Positions 15,598 to 23,039 of a stretch of DNA of 64,000 nt are shown piece by piece. Location: contig DHVW01000003.1 of assembly GCA_002412865.1 (NCBI GenBank), positions 22,415 through 86,414 of the forward strand, read 5' to 3'. This stretch comes from Sulfurovum sp. UBA5198 (GTDB taxonomy: Bacteria; Campylobacterota; Campylobacteria; Campylobacterales; Sulfurovaceae). The position numbers and the translations under genes are program-made. Positions within the stretch are counted from its first letter, which is position 1. Each line of letters opens with the position of its first letter. The notes beneath the pieces are model-generated. The model made no database searches and was not told the origin of the DNA. It worked only from the letters and a program-made list of their open reading frames with translations.

Positions 15598-16209
15598 TTA
15601 CTGATTTTCAGTTGGTGTAGGTGCTGGTGTAGCTGGCGTTTGACTTGAAGCGTTGTTATTTCCGCTATTAGCACTTACTACTCCACTAAAACCTTTTTCT
15701 AAAATATTGCTTTGCGAAGCCATATTATTGTTGGTTGCTTTAGCTATACCGCTAAACCCGTCTTGTGCATAAGTTCCATTGAGCTTTGTGGTTTTTTCAC
15801 TCACTTTATTCTCCTTTTGATTGATATTGGAATACGTTAAAGCAAGCATAAAAACAATACTCGCAATGATTGCTACAATAAACGGTAAATATTTCCATTT
15901 ATCTAACAGACTTAAATGGGGGTTTTCTTCTGCTCTTCCGTCATTGGTAATGATAGCCAATAACTGTTTTTTGTTTTGAGAAAAAATCGCCAAAACCATT
16001 GCGGCTGTAATACCATACAGGATTACGGACACTATCATTGAAATCAACATGACGTTTGATAGTGTAAAATTTTTACCCATAAGAATAGCCGAGTAAAATC
16101 CTATGGCACCAATAGAAAGTGTTAAGATATTTTTATCAGTCTCAATTTCATTGGTAAAAAAAGCGGGTAAAGAAGCTTTGTATAGTTCCTCATCTTTGTT
16201 TAGTGCCAT
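15598..16209 (-). CDS. Three-helix membrane protein with GFSG repeats and Pro-Thr tail, unknown
   Basis: 203 residues. Hydrophobic helices lie at about 29-47, 52-75 and 108-127. The C-terminal 70 residues are polar and hold two copies of a motif (DGFSGIAKATNNN and KGFSGVVSANSGNN), then a low-complexity TPATPAPTPTE end. The ATG overlaps the preceding 33-codon ORF's stop (TAATG). It ends the hsdMS-apeA gene string. Membrane-bound partners of effector nucleases occur in defence operons, but no family is recognised and function is unknown. Confidence 0.6.
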   Translation of the reverse strand: MALNKDEELYKASLPAFFTNEIETDKNILTLSIGAIGFYSAILMGKNFTLSNVMLISMIVSVILYGITAAMVLAIFSQNKKQLLAIITNDGRAEENPHLSLLDKWKYLPFIVAIIASIVFMLALTYSNINQKENKVSEKTTKLNGTYAQDGFSGIAKATNNNMASQSNILEKGFSGVVSANSGNNNASSQTPATPAPTPTENQ

Positions 16210-16310
16210 TAAACTTTCACTTCCCCAGCAAGTAGTTTTTGATTAATACGTGAAAGGAGCCCTCTCATTTGTTTTTGTTCTTCTAGTGAAAATTGGATAA
16301 CTTTACTCAT
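16209..16310 (-). CDS. 33-residue ORF resembling the tail of an HsdS subunit
   Basis: The product starts MSKVIQFSLEEQKQMRGLLS and ends RINQKLLAGEVKV. The end closely resembles the C-terminus of the fused HsdM-HsdS at 17728 (KKGLMQKLLSGEVRV) and of many HsdS proteins. It begins one base after the apeA-like stop and overlaps the next gene's start. A longer frame from 16409 lies inside the apeA-like gene and is not preferred. Either a relict of a second hsdS whose body was replaced by the apeA-like gene, or a small coupled protein. Confidence 0.45.
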   Translation of the reverse strand: MSKVIQFSLEEQKQMRGLLSRINQKLLAGEVKV

Positions 16311-16311
16311 T

Positions 16312-17724
16312 CTACACTTCACTTTCTTTAGTTTTATTCTCAATAAATTGAGCATAGTAATGTTGTATATTCGCTTTAATTTTTTGAATTTTATATGTAT
16401 TTTCTTCAAGCTTTAAGGTTTTAACTAAGATTACGTAAGTGAAATATTTAAGAATTTCTTTCAAATATATAAGTTGTTCAAAGTTTATGTCATTAGCTTG
16501 TGTTGGGTGTGTTAATTTATTTCTATTCTTGGAAATATAAAAAATTAGACTATCTGATTTACTACTATTTATATTAACAATCTCTTTGAGAGCAAAATCA
16601 TTAAATAGCCTCTTAAGCTGTTTGTTTAAAGGTGCTTCGTAGCTGTATTGAGTAATATCATTAATAAATTGTTTGTCTTCATTATCAGATATTTGACTTA
16701 CAATATTTGCAATTTTAGAGTCAAAAGCTACAATTTCCTCATGACTTGTGGGATATTTAATTCTGCAAAATCCTTCATACCATTGGATTATATTTAAAAA
16801 ACCATGTTCAAGGTACATAAAAGGTTTTTCGTCTAAAATTGGTGTCAAAAGATCAAATATTCTTCCATAATCATTTTGCAAATTAAACCAATTTAGTAAA
16901 ATATCTTGTATCGTGTCCTCATTATATAGGTATAAAAAATCTATCAAAGATACATTATTTACTTCAGAACTATAGTGTTTATTTGAGCTGTAAATTTCCA
17001 CTTCTTTTTCTGAAACAGTAATATATCGCTCTTCAATAAAAATATCTTTGTTTGGAAGGATTGTGCGGAAAAAGTTTTGTAATTTAAAATTTAGTTTATT
17101 GTATTCTTGAAACGATATAGCATTGTTAAATTCATAAGATAAATACTGTTGAACATTGAAAATAAGTGTTTTATTAAGCTCAACTTTTTGTTGCCAACTT
17201 CTTGAAGTTTTTAGTATTGTATTGTTGTCTATTTCTACATTTAAATTAGTATTAAATTGATCTAAGTCAACAGAAAATTTTTCCTTTCCTTTTTCTGTAT
17301 AATTTTCATTGATTTTAAATGAGCCTAACCAAAGTTCAAAATATGAAAATCTAACTCTTCCTTCATTGATCTGAATGTCATCGATATCATTTAACCACTC
17401 TCCTAAAAACAAAGTACCTATTGATACCTCTCCTCTTTGGGTTGATAAACTACCTTGTGTAAAATTAATATTACCATTATTCATATAGCATTGATTAGCT
17501 GTAAATCTTTTACCGTCTGAAGTTTGTCCATATACTGTAAAAGGCTTTGGCTTTTGGTTTGAGAAAGCACTCAATATTTCTAATGGATTGGCAAGGTTAA
17601 TAAATTTTATCTGTATATTGTTTGAGTTTGAAACATATAACTTTCCGCTTAATCTTTTATCACTATCAAATAAGTTTTCTTGACTATAAAAGCTAAAAAA
17701 TATGTCACTTTCAAACTCTTTCAT
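16312..17724 (-). CDS. ApeA-like HEPN-domain protein (abortive infection type)
   Basis: 470 residues. The N-terminal half is a beta-rich domain as in ApeA (segments such as LSGKLYVSNSNNIQIKF, then GTLFLGEWLND). The C-terminal helical domain contains the HEPN ribonuclease signature R-x4-H at R401-H406 (SKNRNKLTHPT). ApeA-type proteins cut RNA on phage infection and halt the cell. It begins 3 bases after the hsdM-hsdS stop, so it is co-expressed with the restriction system. Family call rests on architecture and the R-x4-H motif; the activator is unknown. Confidence 0.7.
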   Translation of the reverse strand: MKEFESDIFFSFYSQENLFDSDKRLSGKLYVSNSNNIQIKFINLANPLEILSAFSNQKPKPFTVYGQTSDGKRFTANQCYMNNGNINFTQGSLSTQRGEVSIGTLFLGEWLNDIDDIQINEGRVRFSYFELWLGSFKINENYTEKGKEKFSVDLDQFNTNLNVEIDNNTILKTSRSWQQKVELNKTLIFNVQQYLSYEFNNAISFQEYNKLNFKLQNFFRTILPNKDIFIEERYITVSEKEVEIYSSNKHYSSEVNNVSLIDFLYLYNEDTIQDILLNWFNLQNDYGRIFDLLTPILDEKPFMYLEHGFLNIIQWYEGFCRIKYPTSHEEIVAFDSKIANIVSQISDNEDKQFINDITQYSYEAPLNKQLKRLFNDFALKEIVNINSSKSDSLIFYISKNRNKLTHPTQANDINFEQLIYLKEILKYFTYVILVKTLKLEENTYKIQKIKANIQHYYAQFIENKTKESEV

Positions 17725-17727
17725 TTT

Positions 17728-19890
17728 TCAAACCCTCACTTCCCCGCTCAACAATTTCTGCATAAGCCCTTTTTTGAGGGTTTCGAATGCCTCTTTTTTG
17801 GCTCGAAGTGTGTCAAGCTTTTCGTCCATAGCAAACATAATTTCAGAGATTTTTTCTTGCTCTTTATGAGAAGGAATGGGTATTTTAATGATTGAAAGAG
17901 ATTTGAAATTCACTGCTGGCATTGCTCCAGCTGCACGTAATTTTTTCAAGTATTCATACATACTCGGTTGTTTAAAAAAATGATAAAGATATTGTTTGGA
18001 TAATAATTCTAATTTAGGAGTCATTGTAAACAAGTTATTTGCTAACACTCCAGCGAATCCCATTCCGATATGTCCAGCGGTTTCACCGTAACGAACCATT
18101 ACAATATCTTCTGAAGTAATAAAGTTATTCATATAAGACTTTGGAACAAATCTAATATCTGAAGTATTTTGTGTGTAATCTGAAATTCTTAAAAAGCGTA
18201 CAAGTTCTTCTTGAAATGTTGTATGCTGCTCTTCAATAGGAATTTGTACGCCTTGAGTAAATTTGCACACTTCACCTATTTTTACAACCTCCCACCCCGC
18301 AGGAATCCGTCCAATCTCAGACTCTTCAAACTCACTATGCCCGATCCCCAACTCTCGCAAATATCCGCCCAGCTTCTTGTCAATCTCCCGCTCTTTCTCC
18401 TCGATCTCGCTGATTTTCCCCAGCGTCTCTTCTATGTCTATGATTACTTCTTCCGCACTCATATCGATATAACGGGCGATATTGAGGTTGTAATCGTTTT
18501 CGGCGATTTCGGACATATCGACGACTCGCATATACTGTTCGACTTCACACCCAGCGTCATAGGAACTGACTACTTTTTCGATATTTTCGGGTGTTAGAGA
18601 GTTTTGGTTTTTACCGTCTTTGTACTCTTTGGAAGCGTCGATAAAGATCACTTTGTTCTTCAATGCGTCGGGTTTGGATTTGTTGATTATGATAATGCTC
18701 GCAGGGATACCCGTGTTGTAAAAGAGCTTTTCAGGCAATCCCACCACCGCTTCGATCAGATCGTCACGCAGTAGTCCCTCACGGATTTTCCCCTCTGTGC
18801 CGCTACGAAAGAGGACACCGTGAGGGAGAACAATCCCCATTTTACCGTTGTGTTTGAGGACACTGATCATGTGCTGTAAAAACGCCATATCACCATACCC
18901 ACGGGGAGGAATACCGTAACGAAACCGTCCGAATTCGTCACTCACTACGTCGTTGTATTTCGGAGCTATCGACTGACCTTTTGCGTCGGTTTTTACGTCC
19001 ACTTCGGCGGCTTCCCACCAGTTGGAGAGACTAAACGGTGGATTAGCGATAACACGGTCGAATGTTTCGAGTTCGCCGTTTACGGTGTGCTTCGGACTTC
19101 CGAGAGTGTCACCTTTCCGAATATCGGAGTCTTTAAAGTTATGGACGATCATGTTGATCTTACAAATCGCCCACGTCCCTAAGTTTTTCTCCTGACCTTT
19201 GAGAGTACAGTTGACATACTCCCCGATCATGCCGCCGTGACTCGCCACATAATGCGCCGACTGGATCAGCATACCGCCGCTTCCACAAGTGGGATCGTAG
19301 ATCGTGTTTCCCGCTTCGGGTTTGATCAGTTGGACGAGGAGCTGCACCACCTCTTTGGGGGTATAAAATTCTCCCCCTTTTTTACCCGCATCGTCGGCGA
19401 ATACACGGATCAGGTATTCATAGGCGTTTCCGAGAATATCGGGATTTTCCAAAGCGGAATTGGCGAGAGAGTATTTGTTGAAATGCTGTAAAAGACGGGA
19501 GAGGAGTTTATCGGGAAGTTTTTCGCTGTCGCCGAAATGCACCGCCGTCATTACCCCCTCTAATGAGCTGTTATGCTCTTCGATTGCACTAAACGCTTGA
19601 TCTATGGCTTGACCGATATTCTCCGTCTTTTTGGTGATCTCTTTCCACCATGCGGCTTGGGGGATATAAAAGCGGTGGAAGTCTTCGTCCTCAATCGCTT
19701 CTTCGAGCGTGATTCCTTCTTTATGAGCGGCGATTTCCGCCTCTTCGAAAAACTGATCACTAGCACGCTTGAGAAAGAGTAATCCAAAAATATAGTTTTT
19801 AAAATCAGAGCTGTCGATATGCCCACGCAAGAGGTTTGCCGAATCCCATAACCACGATTCGAGCGTCGCTAAATCCAATTTGTTTGTCAT
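17728..19890 (-). CDS. hsdM: Fused type I methyltransferase-specificity protein (HsdM-HsdS, one TRD)
   Basis: 720 residues from the ATG at 19890, which has a GGGGAG site upstream; another ATG six codons earlier is possible. HsdM part, about 1-500: SAM motif DPTCGSGG at 199-206 and catalytic NPPF at 293-296 (N6-adenine type). Coiled-coil linker about 485-515 (EIEEKEREIDKKLGGYLREL). HsdS part from about 527 (GRIPAGWEVVKIGEV) holds one target-recognition domain and one C-terminal conserved helix ending KKGLMQKLLSGEVRV. Normal HsdS has two TRDs, so this is a half-S; two copies would read a symmetric site. DNA turns clearly more AT-rich at the TRD (below about 18270), a sign of TRD exchange. Confidence 0.9.
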   Translation of the reverse strand: MTNKLDLATLESWLWDSANLLRGHIDSSDFKNYIFGLLFLKRASDQFFEEAEIAAHKEGITLEEAIEDEDFHRFYIPQAAWWKEITKKTENIGQAIDQAFSAIEEHNSSLEGVMTAVHFGDSEKLPDKLLSRLLQHFNKYSLANSALENPDILGNAYEYLIRVFADDAGKKGGEFYTPKEVVQLLVQLIKPEAGNTIYDPTCGSGGMLIQSAHYVASHGGMIGEYVNCTLKGQEKNLGTWAICKINMIVHNFKDSDIRKGDTLGSPKHTVNGELETFDRVIANPPFSLSNWWEAAEVDVKTDAKGQSIAPKYNDVVSDEFGRFRYGIPPRGYGDMAFLQHMISVLKHNGKMGIVLPHGVLFRSGTEGKIREGLLRDDLIEAVVGLPEKLFYNTGIPASIIIINKSKPDALKNKVIFIDASKEYKDGKNQNSLTPENIEKVVSSYDAGCEVEQYMRVVDMSEIAENDYNLNIARYIDMSAEEVIIDIEETLGKISEIEEKEREIDKKLGGYLRELGIGHSEFEESEIGRIPAGWEVVKIGEVCKFTQGVQIPIEEQHTTFQEELVRFLRISDYTQNTSDIRFVPKSYMNNFITSEDIVMVRYGETAGHIGMGFAGVLANNLFTMTPKLELLSKQYLYHFFKQPSMYEYLKKLRAAGAMPAVNFKSLSIIKIPIPSHKEQEKISEIMFAMDEKLDTLRAKKEAFETLKKGLMQKLLSGEVRV

Positions 19891-19974
19891 AAGCAACCAT
19901 CTCCCCATTTAAAGTCATACATTTTAGCCTAAATTGATTTAGAGTTAACCATTTCTTGTGTTAAATCAAACTTT

Positions 19975-20232
19975 TTATCTACACCTTCGTATTTTTTTAA
20001 TGCCCTCAGTTTCTTTGGTAATAAATACAATTCTTGCGGGATTGTAACTGTATCGACTAAGCATCCCTCCTCCGCCGCTTTTAGCATCATTTCGTCCATT
20101 AGATTCATCTAATAACATCTCAAGTACTTCAATATAGTGCAAATCACACAATATATTTTGTTCTTGCATTTCGCTAACTATAAAATCTCTTATCTTGCCA
20201 AATTCCTTGCATACAGCACATAAATCACTCAT
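19975..20232 (-). CDS. Unknown 85-residue protein of the mobilization module
   Basis: Starts at the ATG at 20232 with an AAAGGAATT ribosome site, right after the relaxase stop (20234), and so is probably co-transcribed with it. N-terminus MSDLCAVCKEFGKIRDF has a C-x2-C pair; C29 and H32 (CDLHY) could complete a zinc site. The middle is acidic helix and glycine-rich; the end is basic (GIKKIRRCR). No family recognised. Possibly an accessory nucleic-acid-binding protein of the element. Confidence 0.5.
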   Translation of the reverse strand: MSDLCAVCKEFGKIRDFIVSEMQEQNILCDLHYIEVLEMLLDESNGRNDAKSGGGGMLSRYSYNPARIVFITKETEGIKKIRRCR

Positions 20233-20233
20233 T

Positions 20234-21454
20234 TTAATTCCTTTGTTTGTTTTGTTTTTTGTATTTCGTTTTATCAAAATACACCTCTTTGTACTTATTG
20301 AATATCTTAATTTTTCTTATTTCATGGATAACTCCTTCAATTGATTTTGCAACATTTGAAACCCATTGCTCATATTTATCTCTAAATTTTCCAATTCTGT
20401 TTGATAGTGGCTCTGCATGTCCAGCAAAAATGTTTTGAATTCCAATTCTCTGTTCTTCAAGTTCTCGTATAGTTCTTTGCCGAGCCTCTCGCTCTGCTCT
20501 AATTCTTTCAATAATCGTAATTCCAGTTTTGTCATTTGTGCTATCTCCTTGTTCTAAAATGAATCTTTGTTCTATTTGATTGTTTGCATGTACCTGATAT
20601 GGATATTTTTTGATATTTTTCATTGCTTTATCTTGTGTATACTTATGGAGTCGTAAAGTCAATTGATCTATCTCTTTTTCAACATTCATATTGTTAAAAT
20701 TTTTAATTTCATTATTATTTTCTTGCTTGAATATCTCAAAACTATCTAAACTTGTAAATTTAGACGAATAGATGTCGTGCTTGAATCTTCTCGCTTTTTT
20801 TGAATTTGGTAGCTTTAGCGAAATATACTCATCAGCAACTCTTGTAATCTCAAAATCATTATGCTTGAGAACATCCAAGAGATGAATTCTTGAATTTATC
20901 TCTCCTTTTTCTACAAGTTTTTGAAGTTCTGCATCTATCAACTCATAGTTTTTTGTCAGTCTAATTTCTGTTTTTGAAGTATTGACATGCCGGTTTTTGC
21001 TAGGATCTTTTGGGTTTGTAAAGTTATATTTTAAATTTACTAAATCTTGCCAAGTTTCAACTCTTGGTAAATCTGCTCGATGAAAATATGGCTGTAATGC
21101 TTTTTTGCTCATTAATTCTAGCTTCGGAATAACAAAATTAAGCTCGAGTCGATTTTTATCCGTATGTTCTATCCACAAAATATTGTATTGATCTTTATTC
21201 AGACCCGCCAAAAGTATCTCTTCAAAATCATTCATCAATTTGAACTTTAACTCTTCATGAATATCTTCTTCCTCAAACGACAAACAACCAACTGTGAGTT
21301 TCTGCCTATTTTCAATCAAATGTATCAACCTTCTCGTCAAAACTTCATTGCCTTCAAGAACTCTTGCTGTGCCATTTTTAACTCGATTATTTAGTAGATA
21401 ATCAATTGCGGCAACACTTCCACCCTTCTTGTTTGCAAAAAATTTAACAACCAT
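20234..21454 (-). CDS. mobA: MobA/MbeA-type relaxase (HEN motif, ColE1-like)
   Basis: 406 residues. The relaxase domain is at 1-160: catalytic Tyr candidate Y19 (AAIDYLLNN) and a metal motif HTDKNRLELNFVIP with H97, E104 and N106. This is the His-Glu-Asn (HEN) variant of ColE1 MbeA; as I recall, MbeA itself uses the same numbers. The C-terminal half is helical and charged with coiled-coil character. It nicks oriT and stays covalently bound to lead the strand during conjugative mobilization. The ATG directly follows the mobC stop. A second gene, mbeD-like, is nested in another frame (20317-20535). A helper type IV secretion system is needed. Confidence 0.85.
   Translation of the reverse strand: MVVKFFANKKGGSVAAIDYLLNNRVKNGTARVLEGNEVLTRRLIHLIENRQKLTVGCLSFEEEDIHEELKFKLMNDFEEILLAGLNKDQYNILWIEHTDKNRLELNFVIPKLELMSKKALQPYFHRADLPRVETWQDLVNLKYNFTNPKDPSKNRHVNTSKTEIRLTKNYELIDAELQKLVEKGEINSRIHLLDVLKHNDFEITRVADEYISLKLPNSKKARRFKHDIYSSKFTSLDSFEIFKQENNNEIKNFNNMNVEKEIDQLTLRLHKYTQDKAMKNIKKYPYQVHANNQIEQRFILEQGDSTNDKTGITIIERIRAEREARQRTIRELEEQRIGIQNIFAGHAEPLSNRIGKFRDKYEQWVSNVAKSIEGVIHEIRKIKIFNKYKEVYFDKTKYKKQNKQRN
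20317..20535 (-). CDS. MbeD/MobD-like protein nested inside the relaxase gene
   Basis: 72 residues in a different frame of the relaxase gene. The start MTKLELRLLKELEQ matches the MTELEKQLLxALEQ opening of ColE1 MbeD/MobD (mobilization and entry exclusion), and the rest is a coiled coil (LENLEINMSNGFQMLQNQL). An AAGGAG ribosome site lies 9 bases before the ATG (20550-20545), inside the relaxase coding sequence. ColE1-type plasmids also nest mbeB and mbeD inside mbeA, so the layout is the expected one. No mbeB equivalent was found. Confidence 0.7.
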   Translation of the reverse strand: MTKLELRLLKELEQSERLGKELYENLKNRELEFKTFLLDMQSHYQTELENLEINMSNGFQMLQNQLKELSMK

Positions 21455-21736
21455 TTACAATACTTCATTTAATTTTTGTTCAATCTCAACAAGCAAATAC
21501 AAGATTTGCATATCTATAACTTTTGATGAATTTACATAGTGTGCAATTTGATTTAAATTGATTCCAATCTTATTGATTTGGAAAATCAAATCAAGATCAA
21601 CTTTTGATTTAATCTTTTTTTGCATAATCGAATTTCTTGCAAAAACTGCAAAAGTTAAATTGTGCATCAAGAGCAAATTTTCTATGTGTGTGTATTCGTC
21701 AAAATTAAAACGAATCGTTTTTCTTACTGTACGCAT
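21455..21736 (-). CDS. mobC: MobC/MbeC-like relaxosome accessory protein
   Basis: 93 residues. N-terminal ribbon-helix-helix-like DNA-binding start (RTVRKTIRFNFDEYTHIENLL) and the MobC signature INKIGINLNQIAHYVNSSKV, which matches the R-x-GNNLNQIA-x-xxN core. MobC proteins help open oriT for the relaxase. The stop abuts the relaxase ATG; the candidate oriT lies just upstream, as in ColE1 (mbeC-mbeA order). The ribosome site AGGAGGTAGC before the ATG is strong. Confidence 0.82.
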   Translation of the reverse strand: MRTVRKTIRFNFDEYTHIENLLLMHNLTFAVFARNSIMQKKIKSKVDLDLIFQINKIGINLNQIAHYVNSSKVIDMQILYLLVEIEQKLNEVL

Positions 21737-21767
21737 GTGCTACCTCCTGTGTGTGTCAAAAAGGGTC

Positions 21768-21818
21768 TTAGGGAATCCCCCTAACAAGGTCTCATGTCGG
21801 CAGACAATGAGTAACCTT
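21768..21818. other. Candidate origin of transfer (oriT)
   Basis: Just upstream of mobC lie two inverted repeats: TTAGGG-AATCC-CCCTAA (21768-21784), and an imperfect one with arms AAGGTCTCAT / ATGAGTAACCTT around a TGTCGGCAGACA core (21786-21818). Position and structure fit an oriT recognised by MobC and the HEN relaxase. The nick position cannot be read from sequence alone. Confidence 0.5.
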
Positions 21819-21860
21819 GCCTTTAAAAGTCAAAAAACTAAAATATGGCTTTATTGCTTT

Positions 21861-22682
21861 TTAAATTTTATTTATTTTTATCATTTCTTTAATTTTTGGA
21901 TTAATGTATTCATTATCTTTATCTTTTGAATAACCATATTTGTGATTATTTGCTTCGATGATTTCATTTTGATTTTTATAGATATAGTTCCAAATTTTCA
22001 AAGCTTCTTTTTTGTCAAGTCCTTCATTTTGATATTTTGCATATAGAAAACCATTTTCATTTAATGCAATTTCTAGTTCTCCATACCAGAATAGTGTTGG
22101 GTAAAAATTTTTATCTCCATTGCCACTATAAATTTTCTTAATTTTATCTCTAAACTTTCTAAATTTCTGAGTTTCATCTTCGGTTTCTATTTCGTAGTTT
22201 TTTTCTAAGTCTAAGTCTAAGTCTAAGTCTAAGTCTTTTTTTACCTCTTTTTTTAAGTCTAAGCTCTTCTCTGTGTTACATGTTCTTACATTGGTGTTAC
22301 ATTGTAACAATTTTGTTTGTTCTCGCTCACGATGCTTTCGTACTCGCTCAGCACTATCACCCTCGCTGCCGATTAGCCCAAGCACCTGCGGTAGCAGAAA
22401 AGAACTATTGTCTATTTTTTCAATTAATTTCATTTTTTCCATAAAAATCAATGTTGCTTGAATGTTTTCAGTATCTTCATCGATGGATAAACTCAATTCA
22501 TCAGCTAGATTATCTTCAATTGCCTCATAGAGCAAAACACCATCATGCCTGATAGACAAAAGCATGATTTTCAGCATAATAATCGTATAGGTGTCTCCGC
22601 CGGCTAGTTTTCTTATTTTTTTTATTTTTGGGTCAATAAAAAAATCATTTTTCAATTTGAACCAATAGTATTTTCCAGCCAT
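21861..22682 (-). CDS. Replisome-organizer-like protein (phage/plasmid replication)
   Basis: 273 residues. The first 120 match the N-terminal domain of phage replisome organizers (KYYWFKLKNDFFIDPKIKKI, then AGGDTYTIIMLKIMLLS). This is a winged-helix DNA-binding domain used to start replication. A highly charged linker follows with a DL-repeat encoded by a hexanucleotide repeat, then a helical C-terminus that could load a helicase. It follows the HTH protein with a one-base overlap and precedes the mob genes. It suggests the excised element can replicate or that it was a plasmid. Confidence 0.7.
   Translation of the reverse strand: MAGKYYWFKLKNDFFIDPKIKKIRKLAGGDTYTIIMLKIMLLSIRHDGVLLYEAIEDNLADELSLSIDEDTENIQATLIFMEKMKLIEKIDNSSFLLPQVLGLIGSEGDSAERVRKHREREQTKLLQCNTNVRTCNTEKSLDLKKEVKKDLDLDLDLDLEKNYEIETEDETQKFRKFRDKIKKIYSGNGDKNFYPTLFWYGELEIALNENGFLYAKYQNEGLDKKEALKIWNYIYKNQNEIIEANNHKYGYSKDKDNEYINPKIKEMIKINKI
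22205..22236 (-). repeat. Hexanucleotide repeat (CTAAGT, about 5.3 units) in the replication gene
   Basis: Five CTAAGT units in a row plus CT encode the LDLDLDLDLD stretch of the replisome-organizer-like protein. Unit gain or loss by slippage keeps the frame and would only change linker length. Confidence 0.8.
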
Positions 22683-22924
22683 TACATTGTCTCAATTATA
22701 TTTTGTGTTAAAAATTCTGCAACATCTGCTATATTAAATACAACTTTTGAATTTTTTGATTTTCCGAGCTTGCGGTAGCGCGGCACCCCAATCCCCTTCG
22801 AGATATACAAATCCACCGTAGAAGCCGAAACCCCCAGCTCATGGGCAATCTCTTTTTTCCCAATTGTGACTCTTTTATACTTTTGTTTTAAGTATTCATA
22901 TATTGTTTCTCTATTAGTATCCAC
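22682..22924 (-). CDS. Small helix-turn-helix protein (AlpA/excisionase or regulator type)
   Basis: 80 residues. A helix-turn-helix is clear at about 22-45 (KKEIAHELGVSASTVDLYIS), followed by a winged RYRKLGKSKNSKVVFNIADV segment as in AlpA/MerR-like excisionases. Its ATG reads away from the divergent orphan gene at 23040. It is coupled to the replication gene (stop and start overlap at 22682). Probably controls excision or replication of the element; which of the two is not decidable. Confidence 0.65.
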   Translation of the reverse strand: MDTNRETIYEYLKQKYKRVTIGKKEIAHELGVSASTVDLYISKGIGVPRYRKLGKSKNSKVVFNIADVAEFLTQNIIETM

Positions 22925-23039
22925 AACTTATTCCTTTTTTATGTTAAGATACGAAAGTATAAAACAGAATCAGTTAGTTAGCTCCGAGAAATTTTAATAA
23001 AATATCTCGACCTTAAACCATTTTATTTGGATAATAAAA

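Noticed and set aside
16209..16409. 66-codon version of the small ORF after the apeA-like gene
   Set aside because: The first 33 codons lie inside the apeA-like coding sequence and are a lysine/isoleucine-rich shadow; the inner ATG at 16310 is preferred.
22205..22236. Phase-variable on/off switch in the replication gene
   Set aside because: The unit is six bases, so slippage cannot shift the frame; only linker length can vary.
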